Source: Mycobacterium paragordonae (GTDB lineage: Bacteria; Actinomycetota; Actinomycetes; Mycobacteriales; Mycobacteriaceae). Taken from it: a DNA stretch of 64,000 nucleotides. A model generated the notes under the pieces. It was not told the DNA's origin. It was given only the letters and a program-made list of their open reading frames with translations, and made no database searches. The DNA lies in assembly GCF_003614435.1 (NCBI RefSeq), contig NZ_CP025546.1, forward strand, positions 1,984,001 to 2,048,000. The letters run 5' to 3'. Of the stretch, positions 1 to 8,500 are shown piece by piece (within the stretch, counting starts at the first letter, position 1; each line of letters starts with the position of its first letter). Both the position numbers and the translations under genes were made by a program.

Positions 1-206
1 CGGCGGGCGGCGGGCGCCCCGAATTCCGCCAGCCGGCGGCGGGTGCCGGCGTCACGCACCACCGTGATGTGCGCGCCCTGCCGGTTGCCGCCGCTGGGCG
101 CGAACCGGGCGTTGTCGAGGATGCGGTACAAGACGTCGTCGGGCAGTGGATCGTCGGTGAATTCCCTTGCGGCGAAAGTGCTTCGCAACACGTCATAGAA
201 CTCCAT
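1..206 (-). CDS. Nitroreductase-family protein, N-terminal part (runs off window)
   Basis: The reverse strand reads MEFYDVLRSTFAAREFTDDP from an ATG at 206, followed by LPDDVLYRILDNARFAPSGG and NRQGAH. The early R-x-F stretch followed by a NARFAPSGGN(R/Q) segment is the FMN-phosphate-binding start of the nitroreductase fold (NfsB/BluB-like flavin reductases), which use NAD(P)H and FMN to reduce nitro groups, quinones or enones in the cytosol. Only about 68 residues are in the window, so substrate class cannot be assigned. The start overlaps the last 14 bases of the Hsp70-like gene upstream on the same strand, which implies translational coupling. Confidence 0.8.
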   Translation of the reverse strand, partial: MEFYDVLRSTFAAREFTDDPLPDDVLYRILDNARFAPSGGNRQGAHITVVRDAGTRRRLAEFGAPAAR

Positions 207-1722
207 GGCCCCGCCGTTCCAGCCTAAAGGTGCGTTGAATGCCGGTCGGCTGGGTAGTGACGGTGACTTCCACCGCGCCGGTAGGCGCGACGGTGTAGAT
301 CTCCTCGACGTCAGGTCCGTCGTGCCAACGGCCCACCGGTTGGCACCCCAGATCGTCACGGTCGCTCAGGGCCGGGTCGAACGGGAACAGAACGGGATCG
401 TAGGGCGTGACGTCGCCGTCGGGACGTCCGTTGACCACGCGGCTGCACTCCACGAACCGGAAGTGCCCGATGTTGTGCGCGGCCCGGTACTTTCGGCTGA
501 CGACCAGCGGGGTGCGGCCGTCGGCGGGAAGTGCGGCGTCTTTGGGCACGATCGGGTCGAAGACCACGTCCGCTCCGGCGTGCGCCTCTCGGAACACCCC
601 GAAGTGCCGCGAAAATCGTTCGGACAGAACAAAACCCGACTCGGTGTCCAGAAAAACAGCGAGTCCGATCGCCGTCGCGGCGAACGGGTGCGGTGAGCGC
701 TTGACCCGCTTGTCGCCGAAACTCGCGCGCAGCATCCGCGAAACGATCGGAAAGCTGCCCGCACCGCCCACCACATAAATGCCCGCCACCTCCGACCATG
801 GGACGTCCCTGCCGTCACCCACGGGGTCGTGCAGGACGCGCCCCAGCAGCTCCGTCGTCTTGTCGACCAGTGATGCGCACGCCGCATACACGTCGTCGAT
901 CGGACAGGAGAACGGTGGCCGGTCGACGCCGTCGATGACGCTGAGGTCTACCAGGAAACGCCGGGTCTGTGGGCCGACCGCCTCCTTGCGCGTGGCGCAC
1001 TCTTCCACGAGCAGTTCATAGGGTGCGCCCTGCAGCGTCGGCAGCTGTGAGTCGGCCAGCACCAACTGCGCGATCGCGTCGTCGAAGTCGTCACCGCCGA
1101 GGCGCTGAATTCCCTCGCTGACCACAACCTCGTTGACGTGCCCGGCCATCTTCAACAGCGAGGCGTCGAACGTGCCGCCGCCCAGGTCGTAGATCAACAC
1201 ATACTCGCGTTTGGCCGTGATCGTGGAGCGGTACCGATGCGCGTACTCCAGTCCCGCGGCCGACGGCTCGTTCAACAGCGCGACGACCTCGAACCCCGCC
1301 GCGGCGAAGGCGTCAAGGGTCATAAAGCGTTGGGCGCTGGACGAATTGGCGGGCACGCTGATCGCCGCCTGCACGGCCTCACCGCTGGCGGCACCGGCGT
1401 TCGAGCGCTCGATCAGGTCGCTTTTCAGTTGCGCCAGAAACCCGGCTAGCAGATCGGCCAATCGGTGTTCACGGCCGGCCAGTTGCACGGTGGTCTGCGG
1501 CCCGGCGTCGTTCAGCAGTCGCTTGAACGACCGGAGCACCTCCCAGCCCGGCTCGTGGCGCACGGCCGCCGCATCCAACCCGAAGCGCAACTCGCCGTCG
1601 GCGCTGGCCGCGATCAGCGACGGCCACGCGTCGACACCGTCGTAGGCGACGACCGGGTAATTGCCACGGTCGACAATCGCTGCGACGGTGTGGGTGGTGC
1701 CGAAGTCGATACCGACTCTCAT
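193..1722 (-). CDS. Hsp70/DnaK-like ATPase, nucleotide-binding domain protein
   Basis: A 509-residue protein starting MRVGIDFGTTHTVAAIVDRG, the phosphate-1 motif of the actin/Hsp70 ATPase fold. Further Hsp70 signatures are LLNEPSAAGLEYAHRY, YDLGGGTFDASLL (phosphate-2), IQRLGGDDFDD, and the adenosine motif VVGGAGSFPIVSRML. It is about 100 residues shorter than DnaK, and the C-terminal ~120 residues do not look like a standard substrate-binding beta-sandwich plus helical lid, so it is probably an Hsp70-like ATPase with a divergent client domain. An upstream in-frame extension of 75 residues exists but is low-complexity and precedes the conserved start, so ATG at 1722 was chosen. It overlaps the nitroreductase start, indicating a two-gene unit; no DnaJ or GrpE partner is next to it. 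Confidence 0.85.
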   Translation of the reverse strand: MRVGIDFGTTHTVAAIVDRGNYPVVAYDGVDAWPSLIAASADGELRFGLDAAAVRHEPGWEVLRSFKRLLNDAGPQTTVQLAGREHRLADLLAGFLAQLKSDLIERSNAGAASGEAVQAAISVPANSSSAQRFMTLDAFAAAGFEVVALLNEPSAAGLEYAHRYRSTITAKREYVLIYDLGGGTFDASLLKMAGHVNEVVVSEGIQRLGGDDFDDAIAQLVLADSQLPTLQGAPYELLVEECATRKEAVGPQTRRFLVDLSVIDGVDRPPFSCPIDDVYAACASLVDKTTELLGRVLHDPVGDGRDVPWSEVAGIYVVGGAGSFPIVSRMLRASFGDKRVKRSPHPFAATAIGLAVFLDTESGFVLSERFSRHFGVFREAHAGADVVFDPIVPKDAALPADGRTPLVVSRKYRAAHNIGHFRFVECSRVVNGRPDGDVTPYDPVLFPFDPALSDRDDLGCQPVGRWHDGPDVEEIYTVAPTGAVEVTVTTQPTGIQRTFRLERRGHGVL

Positions 1723-1844
1723 TCCGCACAATTCTAGGGACCGGCAAGGCAGTTCGACACCAGCAGGCCCCGGAAACCGTTTAACGTCCGCGGTTACCGC
1801 GTCAGAGTCGCGGCCCGGTTCGCGAGGACTCGCTGCGATTCGGC

Positions 1845-3122
1845 CTAACGTTGATGGCTGGCTGAGGACAACTCGTGGTTTCGAAGGAGTGGATCGAATG
1901 CGATGGGTACGCTCAGCGGTCCGGTCAGCGCGGTCAGCGGTTTCCACGGGGCCGCGCCGGTTCGGCGGGCATTGGGCATGCGGCGGGTGATGACCGACAG
2001 AGCCTCGGCCAACTCGAGACGGGCAAGATTTGCTCCCAGGCAGTAGTGCGTGCCGGCGCCGAACGTCTGGATCGCGGGGGCCCCCACCCGGCGGATGTCG
2101 AGCCGATCGGGATCGTCGTAGACGGTGGGGTCACGGTTGGCAGCCCCTGTGTTGACGACGACCAAGGTGCCCGCCGCGATGGTGAGACCCGCAAGATCGA
2201 CGTCTTCTACGGCAGTACGCAAAGTGATCAGCGTGATCGGCGAATGGCGGATGACCTCCTCGACAGCACTGAATGCCAGTTCCGGATGCTGACCGAGCAG
2301 TGTCCATTGACCGGGGTGGTCGCACAGCACGTGTACCGCCGCGGCCAACTGGTGGCGAGTGGTGTCGTTGCCTCCCATCAGCAGGGCGGCGACGAGCATT
2401 CTGAGTTCGTCGGAGCTGAGGCGATCGCCGTCGTCTTCGGCGCGGATCAGTTCGGAGATCAGGTCGTCGGTCAAAGTGTGGCGCCGCTGGGCGAGCATGT
2501 CGTCGAGGTAGGCGTCCAGGGCATCCCAGGCGGTGAGGATGGCCGGCGCTTCGGCAACGGCGTCCCAGCTGAAAGCCTTGATGATGACATCTGCCCAGCG
2601 GGAGAACAGTTCCCAGTCTTCGGGCGGTGCGCCGAGTAGTGCGCAGATGACCTGGATCGGGTATTGACGCGCGATATCAGTGACAACGTCGCAGTGCCCG
2701 CGAGGGGTCTGCCGGTCAATCAGTCCGGTGATGATGTCGACGACTACTGTGCGCAGTCGCGCGGTCGCTTTAGGTGTGAAGGCTCCAGACACCAATCGGC
2801 GTAGCCGGCGGTGTTCATCCCCGTCGAGGCTCAGAATGTTGGCCGCGACGCGGTCCCACAGGGGTCCGGAGGTGACGCCTTGCGCGGCAAGGAACATTCC
2901 TGGCGGCACCCGGAATCGGGGGTCGCGGAGCACGGTCCGCACCAGGTCATAAGTCAGCAACTCGGGTCCGTACGGACCGATCGCGATCGGGCTCTGCTCA
3001 CGGGCCTGGCTGATGATTGCGTGGGCTTCGTCGGGATGTTGAGCGGCTGCGTAGTTGATCGTCGGCAGCCCGGCTTCGAAAACATTTGGGCCGCTTGTGC
3101 GACCACGCACAATCTCGGTCAT
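1845..3122 (-). CDS. Cytochrome P450 (bacterial soluble type)
   Basis: A 425-residue P450 monooxygenase. The heme-thiolate loop TFGAGTHYCLGANLARLE places the ligand at Cys361; the I-helix oxygen-activation motif is GGNDTTR at about 251-257, and the K-helix ExxR is E289-R292 in EEVIRHSP. The size and lack of a membrane anchor match soluble class I bacterial P450s that take electrons from a ferredoxin and ferredoxin reductase; neither is encoded beside it. Substrate is unknown. It is transcribed away from the large LuxR-type regulator starting at 3348, so that regulator is a possible but unproven controller. The CYP family number cannot be assigned by eye. Confidence 0.92.
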   Translation of the reverse strand: MTEIVRGRTSGPNVFEAGLPTINYAAAQHPDEAHAIISQAREQSPIAIGPYGPELLTYDLVRTVLRDPRFRVPPGMFLAAQGVTSGPLWDRVAANILSLDGDEHRRLRRLVSGAFTPKATARLRTVVVDIITGLIDRQTPRGHCDVVTDIARQYPIQVICALLGAPPEDWELFSRWADVIIKAFSWDAVAEAPAILTAWDALDAYLDDMLAQRRHTLTDDLISELIRAEDDGDRLSSDELRMLVAALLMGGNDTTRHQLAAAVHVLCDHPGQWTLLGQHPELAFSAVEEVIRHSPITLITLRTAVEDVDLAGLTIAAGTLVVVNTGAANRDPTVYDDPDRLDIRRVGAPAIQTFGAGTHYCLGANLARLELAEALSVITRRMPNARRTGAAPWKPLTALTGPLSVPIAFDPLLRNHELSSASHQR

Positions 3123-3347
3123 GGCGCTCCTCCGCTGGCGGGTTGTCGATTCGGCTGACTCGACTGTGGCGTTTCCTCGGCGCCGGATCGTCAGGGAGAA
3201 CGCGTAATTGACGTCGCCGGTCGTCGCTGTGTTCTTTCGGGTTTCCGCACGATCGGCCCGACAGGTCGGCTGCTTCGAGGACGTACGGGCGTCGAGTACG
3301 GGATTTCACTGATGTTTGCCGGTGGCAGCCCCTAGATCCTGGCTAGC

Positions 3348-6300
3348 ATGACGGAAACTGATCTGCGCGCGGACATCCCGCCGGTGGACTGGAGTGTGTT
3401 GGGCGTGGGCGAGCTGCCAACCGGGACGGTGACGCTGCTGCTTGCAGACGTCGAGGGCTCGACGCGGTTGTGGGAGACCCAACCCGAGGAGATGACGGCG
3501 GCCCTCGCGCGCCTTGACCGCACGCTGGTTGACCTGCTTTCCACCCACGGCGGAGTGCGACCGGTCGAGCAGGGGGAGGGCGACAGCTTCGTCGTCGCGT
3601 TCGCCCGCGCGAGCCAGGCGGTCGCGTGCGCCTTGGATTTGCAGCGGGCGCCGTTGGCCCCGATCCGGTTACGCATCGGCGTGCATTCCGGCGAGGTGCA
3701 ACTGCGCGATGAGGGTAACTACGTCGGAGCGACGATCAACCGCGCGGCACGGCTGCGCGATCTGGCTCACGGTGGACAAACGGTGGTGTCCGGCACCACC
3801 GAGGATTTGGTAGCCGACGCGCTTCCAGCTGACGCGTGGCTGACCGACCTCGGCAGGTACGAGTTGCGCGGAATCGCGCGAGCCGAGCGGGTGGCGCAGC
3901 TTTGCCAACCCGGTATCCGCAATGACTTCCCGCCGCTGAGAACATCGAAATCCGCTGCCGCTGAGCATATGCCGGTGCAGCTCACCAGCTTTGTCGGGCG
4001 TGACGTCGAAATCGACGGCGTGCGACGGACCCTGGCGGACGACCGGCTGGTCACCCTGACCGGCGCCGGCGGTGTGGGCAAAACTCGGCTTGCCATACAG
4101 GTTGCGGAACAAGTGGCCGCCAACTTCGCCGATGGCGCGTGGTATGTCGACCTCGCGCCGATCACCGACCCCGATCTCGTGCCGGTCGCAACAGCGGGTG
4201 CCCTCGGCCTGGCGGATCAGCCGAGCCGCTCGACAACCGACGCGTTGATCCGGTTCGTGGGGGACCGACGGACGTTGGTGGTACTGGACAATTGCGAACA
4301 CCTCCTCGATGCGGTTGCCTCGCTTACCACCGCGCTGTTGACCGCCTGCCCCGCCTTGACGTTGTTGGCGACCAGCCGCGAGCCGATCGACGTGCCCGGC
4401 GAGGTGACCTGGCGCGTGCCGTCCCTCTCACTCGACGACGATGCGGTCGCGCTGTTCCTGGACCGGGCGCGGCGAGCGCGATCCGACCTCCGGATCGTCG
4501 ACGACGATGTCGAGACGGTCAAAGAGATCTGTCGCCGCCTCGACGGCATGCCGCTGGCCATCGAGTTGGCTGCGGCTCGGATGCGGGCGTTGTCGCTTGA
4601 CGAGATCGTGGGCAGTCTGCATGACCGGTTCCGGTTGCTGACTGGCGGCAGGCGCACTGCAGTGCGGCGACAGCAAACGTTGCGCGCGTCGGTGGACTGG
4701 TCACACGCGCTGTTGACGGAATCGGAACGGGTGTTGTTCCGCAGGCTTGCGGCGTTCATGGGGGGCTTCGATCTCGTCGCCGCGAGGGCCGTCGCGGGGG
4801 ACACCGATATCGAACGCTTCCAGGTCCTCGATCAGCTCACGCTGCTCGTGGACAAATCTCTTGTGGTGGCCAACAACACCGGGGGCCGAAGCCGGTATCG
4901 CCTGCTGGAAACCGTTCGCCAGTACGCTCTGGAGAAGCTCGACGAGTCGGGCGAGGCGGCCGAGGTGCGAGCCCGTCACCGCGATTACTACACCGCGATG
5001 GCGGCGGCGCTCGACGCGCCGGCCGCCACCGGACACCAACGCAGAGTCGAGCAAACAGAATCGGAGCTCGACAACCTGCGGGCGGCCTTCGCCTGGAGTC
5101 GGGAAAGCGGCGACATCGAATTGGCATTGCAGCTCGCGTCGTCGCTGCAGCCGCTGTGGCTGACACGCGGCCGCCTGCGCGAAGGAATGAGCTGGATCGA
5201 TGAGGCGCTGGCGGACCTGGGCAGGATAGACCGCGAGGTCGCGCCGGCAGTGCTGGCGAGGGCGCTGGCCGACGCGGCGCTGTTCGACGGGTGGGTCGGT
5301 GTGCCGGAGCGCAGGGAGCAGGCCAACGAGGCGCTCGCGATCGCCCGCCAACTCGACGACCCATCCCTGTTGGTCCGTGCCCTTACCGCCTGCGTCGGTA
5401 CGGGCGCCTTCAATCCCGAACAGGCGGCGACATACTTCGCCGAGGCCATTGAGTTGGCCCGCGATCTGGGCGACAAGTGGAGATTGAGCCAGCTGCTCGG
5501 CTTCCAGGCGTACGCGGCCGCCATGGCAGGAGGCGCTATCTCCGAGAGCGCGGCCGTCGAAGGGCGCGACCTCGCCGACTCGATCGGTGACCGAGTCGCC
5601 TCGGGTCAGTGCCGGCTTTGGGGTATCGCCGGCGGGCGGGCGATGCGCGGCGAACTCCAAGGCGCCGAGGACGAATTACGGGAACTACTCGCCGATGCCG
5701 AGGCGGCCGGCGATCTGTTGACCAAGTTCAACGCCCTGATGGCGCAAAGCTTCGTGCTGGGATGGCACGGCAACACTGCCGCGGCGCTCGCCGCCGCCGA
5801 AACGGCGGTCGAGTCCGCCGCCGAGCTCGGGGCAGCGATCGAGGGACTCGGCTATCTCGCGTTGGGTTGGACGCTCCTGGCCGCGGGAGATGTTGCGGCC
5901 GCCAGGAATACTCTCGCTGCGGCTTACGGCCGCATCCCGGACGCCGGCTGGTCTGCAACGAACTTGATGTGGAGAGCCGAAACGGAACTCGCGGCGAACG
6001 ATCTCGTGGCGGCCCGGCTCTGGGCCGATCAAGCGGTGTCGGCAACTGCGGGATATCACCGAACGCTCGCGCTGAATACTCATGCCCGCGTGGTCCTTGC
6101 CGAAGGCCACCCGGAGAGCATCGAGGAGGCCGAAAGGGACGCGTACCAAGCACTGGCGCTTGCGGCCGATTGCGGGGCACGGCTGGGCGTGCCCGACGTT
6201 ATCGAAAATCTTGCGGGGCTGGCCGCCCGAGCCGTGAGTTACCGGGAAGCGGCCCGACTCTTCGGTGCGGCAACAGCAATCCGGCAACGCACCGGCGAGG

Positions 6301-6665
6301 CCCGATACAAGATCCACCAAGCCGACTACGAGGCCGCAGTTGCGGCGGTCCGAGATGCCATGGGCCAGAGCGACTTCGACGCTGCCCACGCCGAGGGCGC
6401 CGCGCTGTCGACCGGGGAGGTGATCGCTTACGCGCGGCGCGGTCGCGGTGAACGTAAGCGCCCGTCCTCCGGCTGGGCTTCGCTCACACCCACAGAACGC
6501 GACGTCATACGCCTCGTCAGCGAGGGGCTGAGCAACAAAGACATCGCCGCAAGGCTTTTCGTCTCACCCCGCACCATCGAAACCCATCTCACACACGTCT
6601 ACACCAAGCTCGACTTGTCTTCGCGGGTGCAACTCGCGCAGGAAGCCACCCGACGCGGATCGTGA
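3348..6665 (+). CDS. Giant regulator: adenylyl cyclase-like, NB-ARC ATPase, TPR and LuxR HTH domains
   Basis: An 1105-residue multidomain protein of the mycobacterial cyclase-ATPase-LuxR type. Residues ~25-185 are a class III nucleotide cyclase homology domain: metal Asp34 in LLLADVEGST, Asp79 in GEGDS, and the NRAAR motif with Asn131 and Arg135. The usual purine-selecting Lys two to three residues before the GD motif appears to be Gln75, so activity is doubtful. Residues ~210-500 are a STAND/NB-ARC ATPase with Walker A GAGGVGKT (239-246) and Walker B VVLDNCEH (311-318). The middle is alpha-helical, TPR-like. The last ~65 residues are a LuxR HTH (LTPTERDVIRLVSEGLSNKD, then PRTIETHLTHVYTKL). 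It probably works as a signal-gated transcription factor; its ligand and targets are unknown. Divergent from the P450. Confidence 0.93.
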   Translation: MTETDLRADIPPVDWSVLGVGELPTGTVTLLLADVEGSTRLWETQPEEMTAALARLDRTLVDLLSTHGGVRPVEQGEGDSFVVAFARASQAVACALDLQRAPLAPIRLRIGVHSGEVQLRDEGNYVGATINRAARLRDLAHGGQTVVSGTTEDLVADALPADAWLTDLGRYELRGIARAERVAQLCQPGIRNDFPPLRTSKSAAAEHMPVQLTSFVGRDVEIDGVRRTLADDRLVTLTGAGGVGKTRLAIQVAEQVAANFADGAWYVDLAPITDPDLVPVATAGALGLADQPSRSTTDALIRFVGDRRTLVVLDNCEHLLDAVASLTTALLTACPALTLLATSREPIDVPGEVTWRVPSLSLDDDAVALFLDRARRARSDLRIVDDDVETVKEICRRLDGMPLAIELAAARMRALSLDEIVGSLHDRFRLLTGGRRTAVRRQQTLRASVDWSHALLTESERVLFRRLAAFMGGFDLVAARAVAGDTDIERFQVLDQLTLLVDKSLVVANNTGGRSRYRLLETVRQYALEKLDESGEAAEVRARHRDYYTAMAAALDAPAATGHQRRVEQTESELDNLRAAFAWSRESGDIELALQLASSLQPLWLTRGRLREGMSWIDEALADLGRIDREVAPAVLARALADAALFDGWVGVPERREQANEALAIARQLDDPSLLVRALTACVGTGAFNPEQAATYFAEAIELARDLGDKWRLSQLLGFQAYAAAMAGGAISESAAVEGRDLADSIGDRVASGQCRLWGIAGGRAMRGELQGAEDELRELLADAEAAGDLLTKFNALMAQSFVLGWHGNTAAALAAAETAVESAAELGAAIEGLGYLALGWTLLAAGDVAAARNTLAAAYGRIPDAGWSATNLMWRAETELAANDLVAARLWADQAVSATAGYHRTLALNTHARVVLAEGHPESIEEAERDAYQALALAADCGARLGVPDVIENLAGLAARAVSYREAARLFGAATAIRQRTGEARYKIHQADYEAAVAAVRDAMGQSDFDAAHAEGAALSTGEVIAYARRGRGERKRPSSGWASLTPTERDVIRLVSEGLSNKDIAARLFVSPRTIETHLTHVYTKLDLSSRVQLAQEATRRGS

Positions 6666-6907
6666 ACTGATGGCCGGGGAACGAGAACCACAGAACTCTG
6701 AGATGCCGAGGGTCAGGTGATCGGTTTCGGGCCGCCAGCGCGCGCCGTGAGTGGGGAGCGCCGCGGAATAGGCGGAAATAGTTGGGAGCCAGCCAGTACG
6801 CAAGTGTTTTCGGGGACGTAAGTTGGCGACCTAAGACCCTAGTGAGGCGGCGCGCGCGTTACGCAAGCTGAACCGGCCGGCATCGCGCAAAGTAGAGGAA
6901 GCCGCCG
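6666..6907. promoter_or_regulatory. Upstream region of the mce operon
   Basis: A 242-base non-coding gap between the LuxR-type regulator and the first permease of the mce operon. It must carry the mce promoter. Short similar words ACGCAAG/ACGTAAG recur at about 6799, 6816 and 6861, but no convincing palindrome or sigma-factor pair was identified. A purine-rich ribosome site (AGAGGAAG) lies just before the ATG at 6908. Confidence 0.45.
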
Positions 6908-7681
6908 ATGGTTTCAGTTGAGTTGGAGAGGGTCACCAGGCCGCTGCGAGCGGTCGGCGAGTTCTTCGCGATGTCACTGGACACGCTGGTGGCGATGTTC
7001 AAGCTGCCATTTCCGTGGCGCGAATTCCTGCTGCAGAGCTGGTTCGTCGCACGGGTCTCGCTGATTCCGACGCTGCTGCTGACCATTCCGTTCACGGTGC
7101 TGGTCGTATTCACCCTCAACATCCTGCTGGTGGAGTTCGGCGCCGCCGACTTCTCCGGCACCGGGGCGGCCACCGCGTCGGTGACCCAGATCGGGCCGGT
7201 GGTGACGGTTCTCGTCGTCGCCGGTACCGGAGCCACCGCAATGTGTGCCGACCTCGGTTCCCGCGCGATCCACGATGAGCTCAACGCGTTGCGGGTGATG
7301 GGCGTCGATCCCATTCGCCGGCTGGCGGCGCCCCGGGTGTTGGCCGCCACCGTCGTAGCCGTGTCCCTGGTGTCGCTGGTGACCCTGGTGGGGCTGGCCG
7401 GCTCCTTCGTCTTCTCGGTGTTCGTTCAGCACGTCACCCCGGGGGCCTTCGCCGCGGGCCTGACGCTGATCACCCACCTGCCCGATCTGATCCTCGGACT
7501 GGTCAAGGGAGCGCTGTTCGGGATGGCGGCGGCCCTGATCGCCTGCTACAAAGGCATTTCCGTGAGCAAAGGGCCGCAAGGTGTGGGCAACGCCGTCAAC
7601 GAGACGGTCGTCTACTCCTTCATCGCCCTGTTCCTGATCAACATCGTCGCCACGGCGGTCTTCTACACGGGGCCGCAATGA
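6908..7681 (+). CDS. yrbEA: YrbE/MlaE-family permease A of mce operon
   Basis: A 257-residue integral membrane protein with the MlaE permease fold. Visible are an amphipathic N-terminus, five or so hydrophobic segments, and the family loop GATAMCADLGSRAIHDELNA followed by LRVMGVDPIRRLAAPRV. With YrbEB it forms the inner-membrane channel of a Mce ABC-type lipid importer powered elsewhere by the MceG ATPase. It opens an eight-gene operon and its stop overlaps the next start by four bases (ATGA at 7678), a sign of translational coupling. The mce number cannot be assigned from sequence by eye. Confidence 0.93.
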   Translation: MVSVELERVTRPLRAVGEFFAMSLDTLVAMFKLPFPWREFLLQSWFVARVSLIPTLLLTIPFTVLVVFTLNILLVEFGAADFSGTGAATASVTQIGPVVTVLVVAGTGATAMCADLGSRAIHDELNALRVMGVDPIRRLAAPRVLAATVVAVSLVSLVTLVGLAGSFVFSVFVQHVTPGAFAAGLTLITHLPDLILGLVKGALFGMAAALIACYKGISVSKGPQGVGNAVNETVVYSFIALFLINIVATAVFYTGPQ

Positions 7682-8481
7682 GTTTGGTGGCGAGCTGGAA
7701 TCACGTTGGCGCCCAGGTGGCTTTCTACGCCCGGACGTTCACCGAGATGCGCACGGCCTTCCGGCGGTACGGCAGAGAGATGGTACGACTCGTCGCCCAG
7801 ATGAGCATGGGAACCGGTGCGCTGGCAGTGATCGGCGGGACGGTGGTCATCGTCGGCTTCCTGACCCTGTCAACCGGAGCCGTCATCGCCGTGCAGGGCT
7901 ACAACCAGCTCTCGGGCATCGGCGTGGAGGCGATGACCGGCTTCATCTCGGCCTACGTCAACGTCCGGATCATCGCACCGGCCGTGGCCGGCGTGGGTCT
8001 GGCCGCCACCATCGGAGCCGGTTCCACCGCGCAACTGGGGGCGATGAGCATCGCCGATGAAATCGACGCGCTGGAGGTGATGGCTGTCCGGTCGGTGGCC
8101 TACCTGGTCTCCACCCGGGTGGTGGCCGGAGTCGTCGTGGTGATCCCGCTGTACTGCGTGGCCGTGGTGTGCGCCTTCCAGGCCGCACGATTCGGCACCA
8201 CCAGGCTGTACGGGCAGTCCACCGGGGTGTACGACCACTATTTCCACACCTTCCTCAACTCGATCGACCTGCTCTGGTCATTCGTCACGGTGATCGTCGC
8301 GGCGATCGCAATCATGTTGGTGCACACCTATTACGGCTACACCGCCCGCGGTGGGCCCGCCGGAGTCGGGGAGGCGGTGGGCCACTCGGTACGCACCTCC
8401 CTGATCGTGTTGACCCTTGTGGTGCTGGCGATCTCGCTGTCTGTCCACGGCCAGTCCGGTCACTTCAACTTGTCGGGCTAG
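7678..8481 (+). CDS. yrbEB: YrbE/MlaE-family permease B of mce operon
   Basis: A 267-residue paralogue of the preceding permease. The MlaE signature is GLAATIGAGSTAQLGAMSIA with DEIDALEVMAVRSVAYLVSTR, and hydrophobic helices run throughout. YrbEA and YrbEB are thought to form a heterodimeric permease onto which the Mce A-F substrate-binding needle docks. The start overlaps the yrbEA stop by four bases and the mceA start follows 19 bases after its stop, so the gene is inside one transcription unit. An internal alternative start is unnecessary because residue 1 follows a coupled ATGA. Confidence 0.93.
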   Translation: MSLVASWNHVGAQVAFYARTFTEMRTAFRRYGREMVRLVAQMSMGTGALAVIGGTVVIVGFLTLSTGAVIAVQGYNQLSGIGVEAMTGFISAYVNVRIIAPAVAGVGLAATIGAGSTAQLGAMSIADEIDALEVMAVRSVAYLVSTRVVAGVVVVIPLYCVAVVCAFQAARFGTTRLYGQSTGVYDHYFHTFLNSIDLLWSFVTVIVAAIAIMLVHTYYGYTARGGPAGVGEAVGHSVRTSLIVLTLVVLAISLSVHGQSGHFNLSG

Positions 8482-8500
8482 CGGGCAGATCGGGGTAGCC

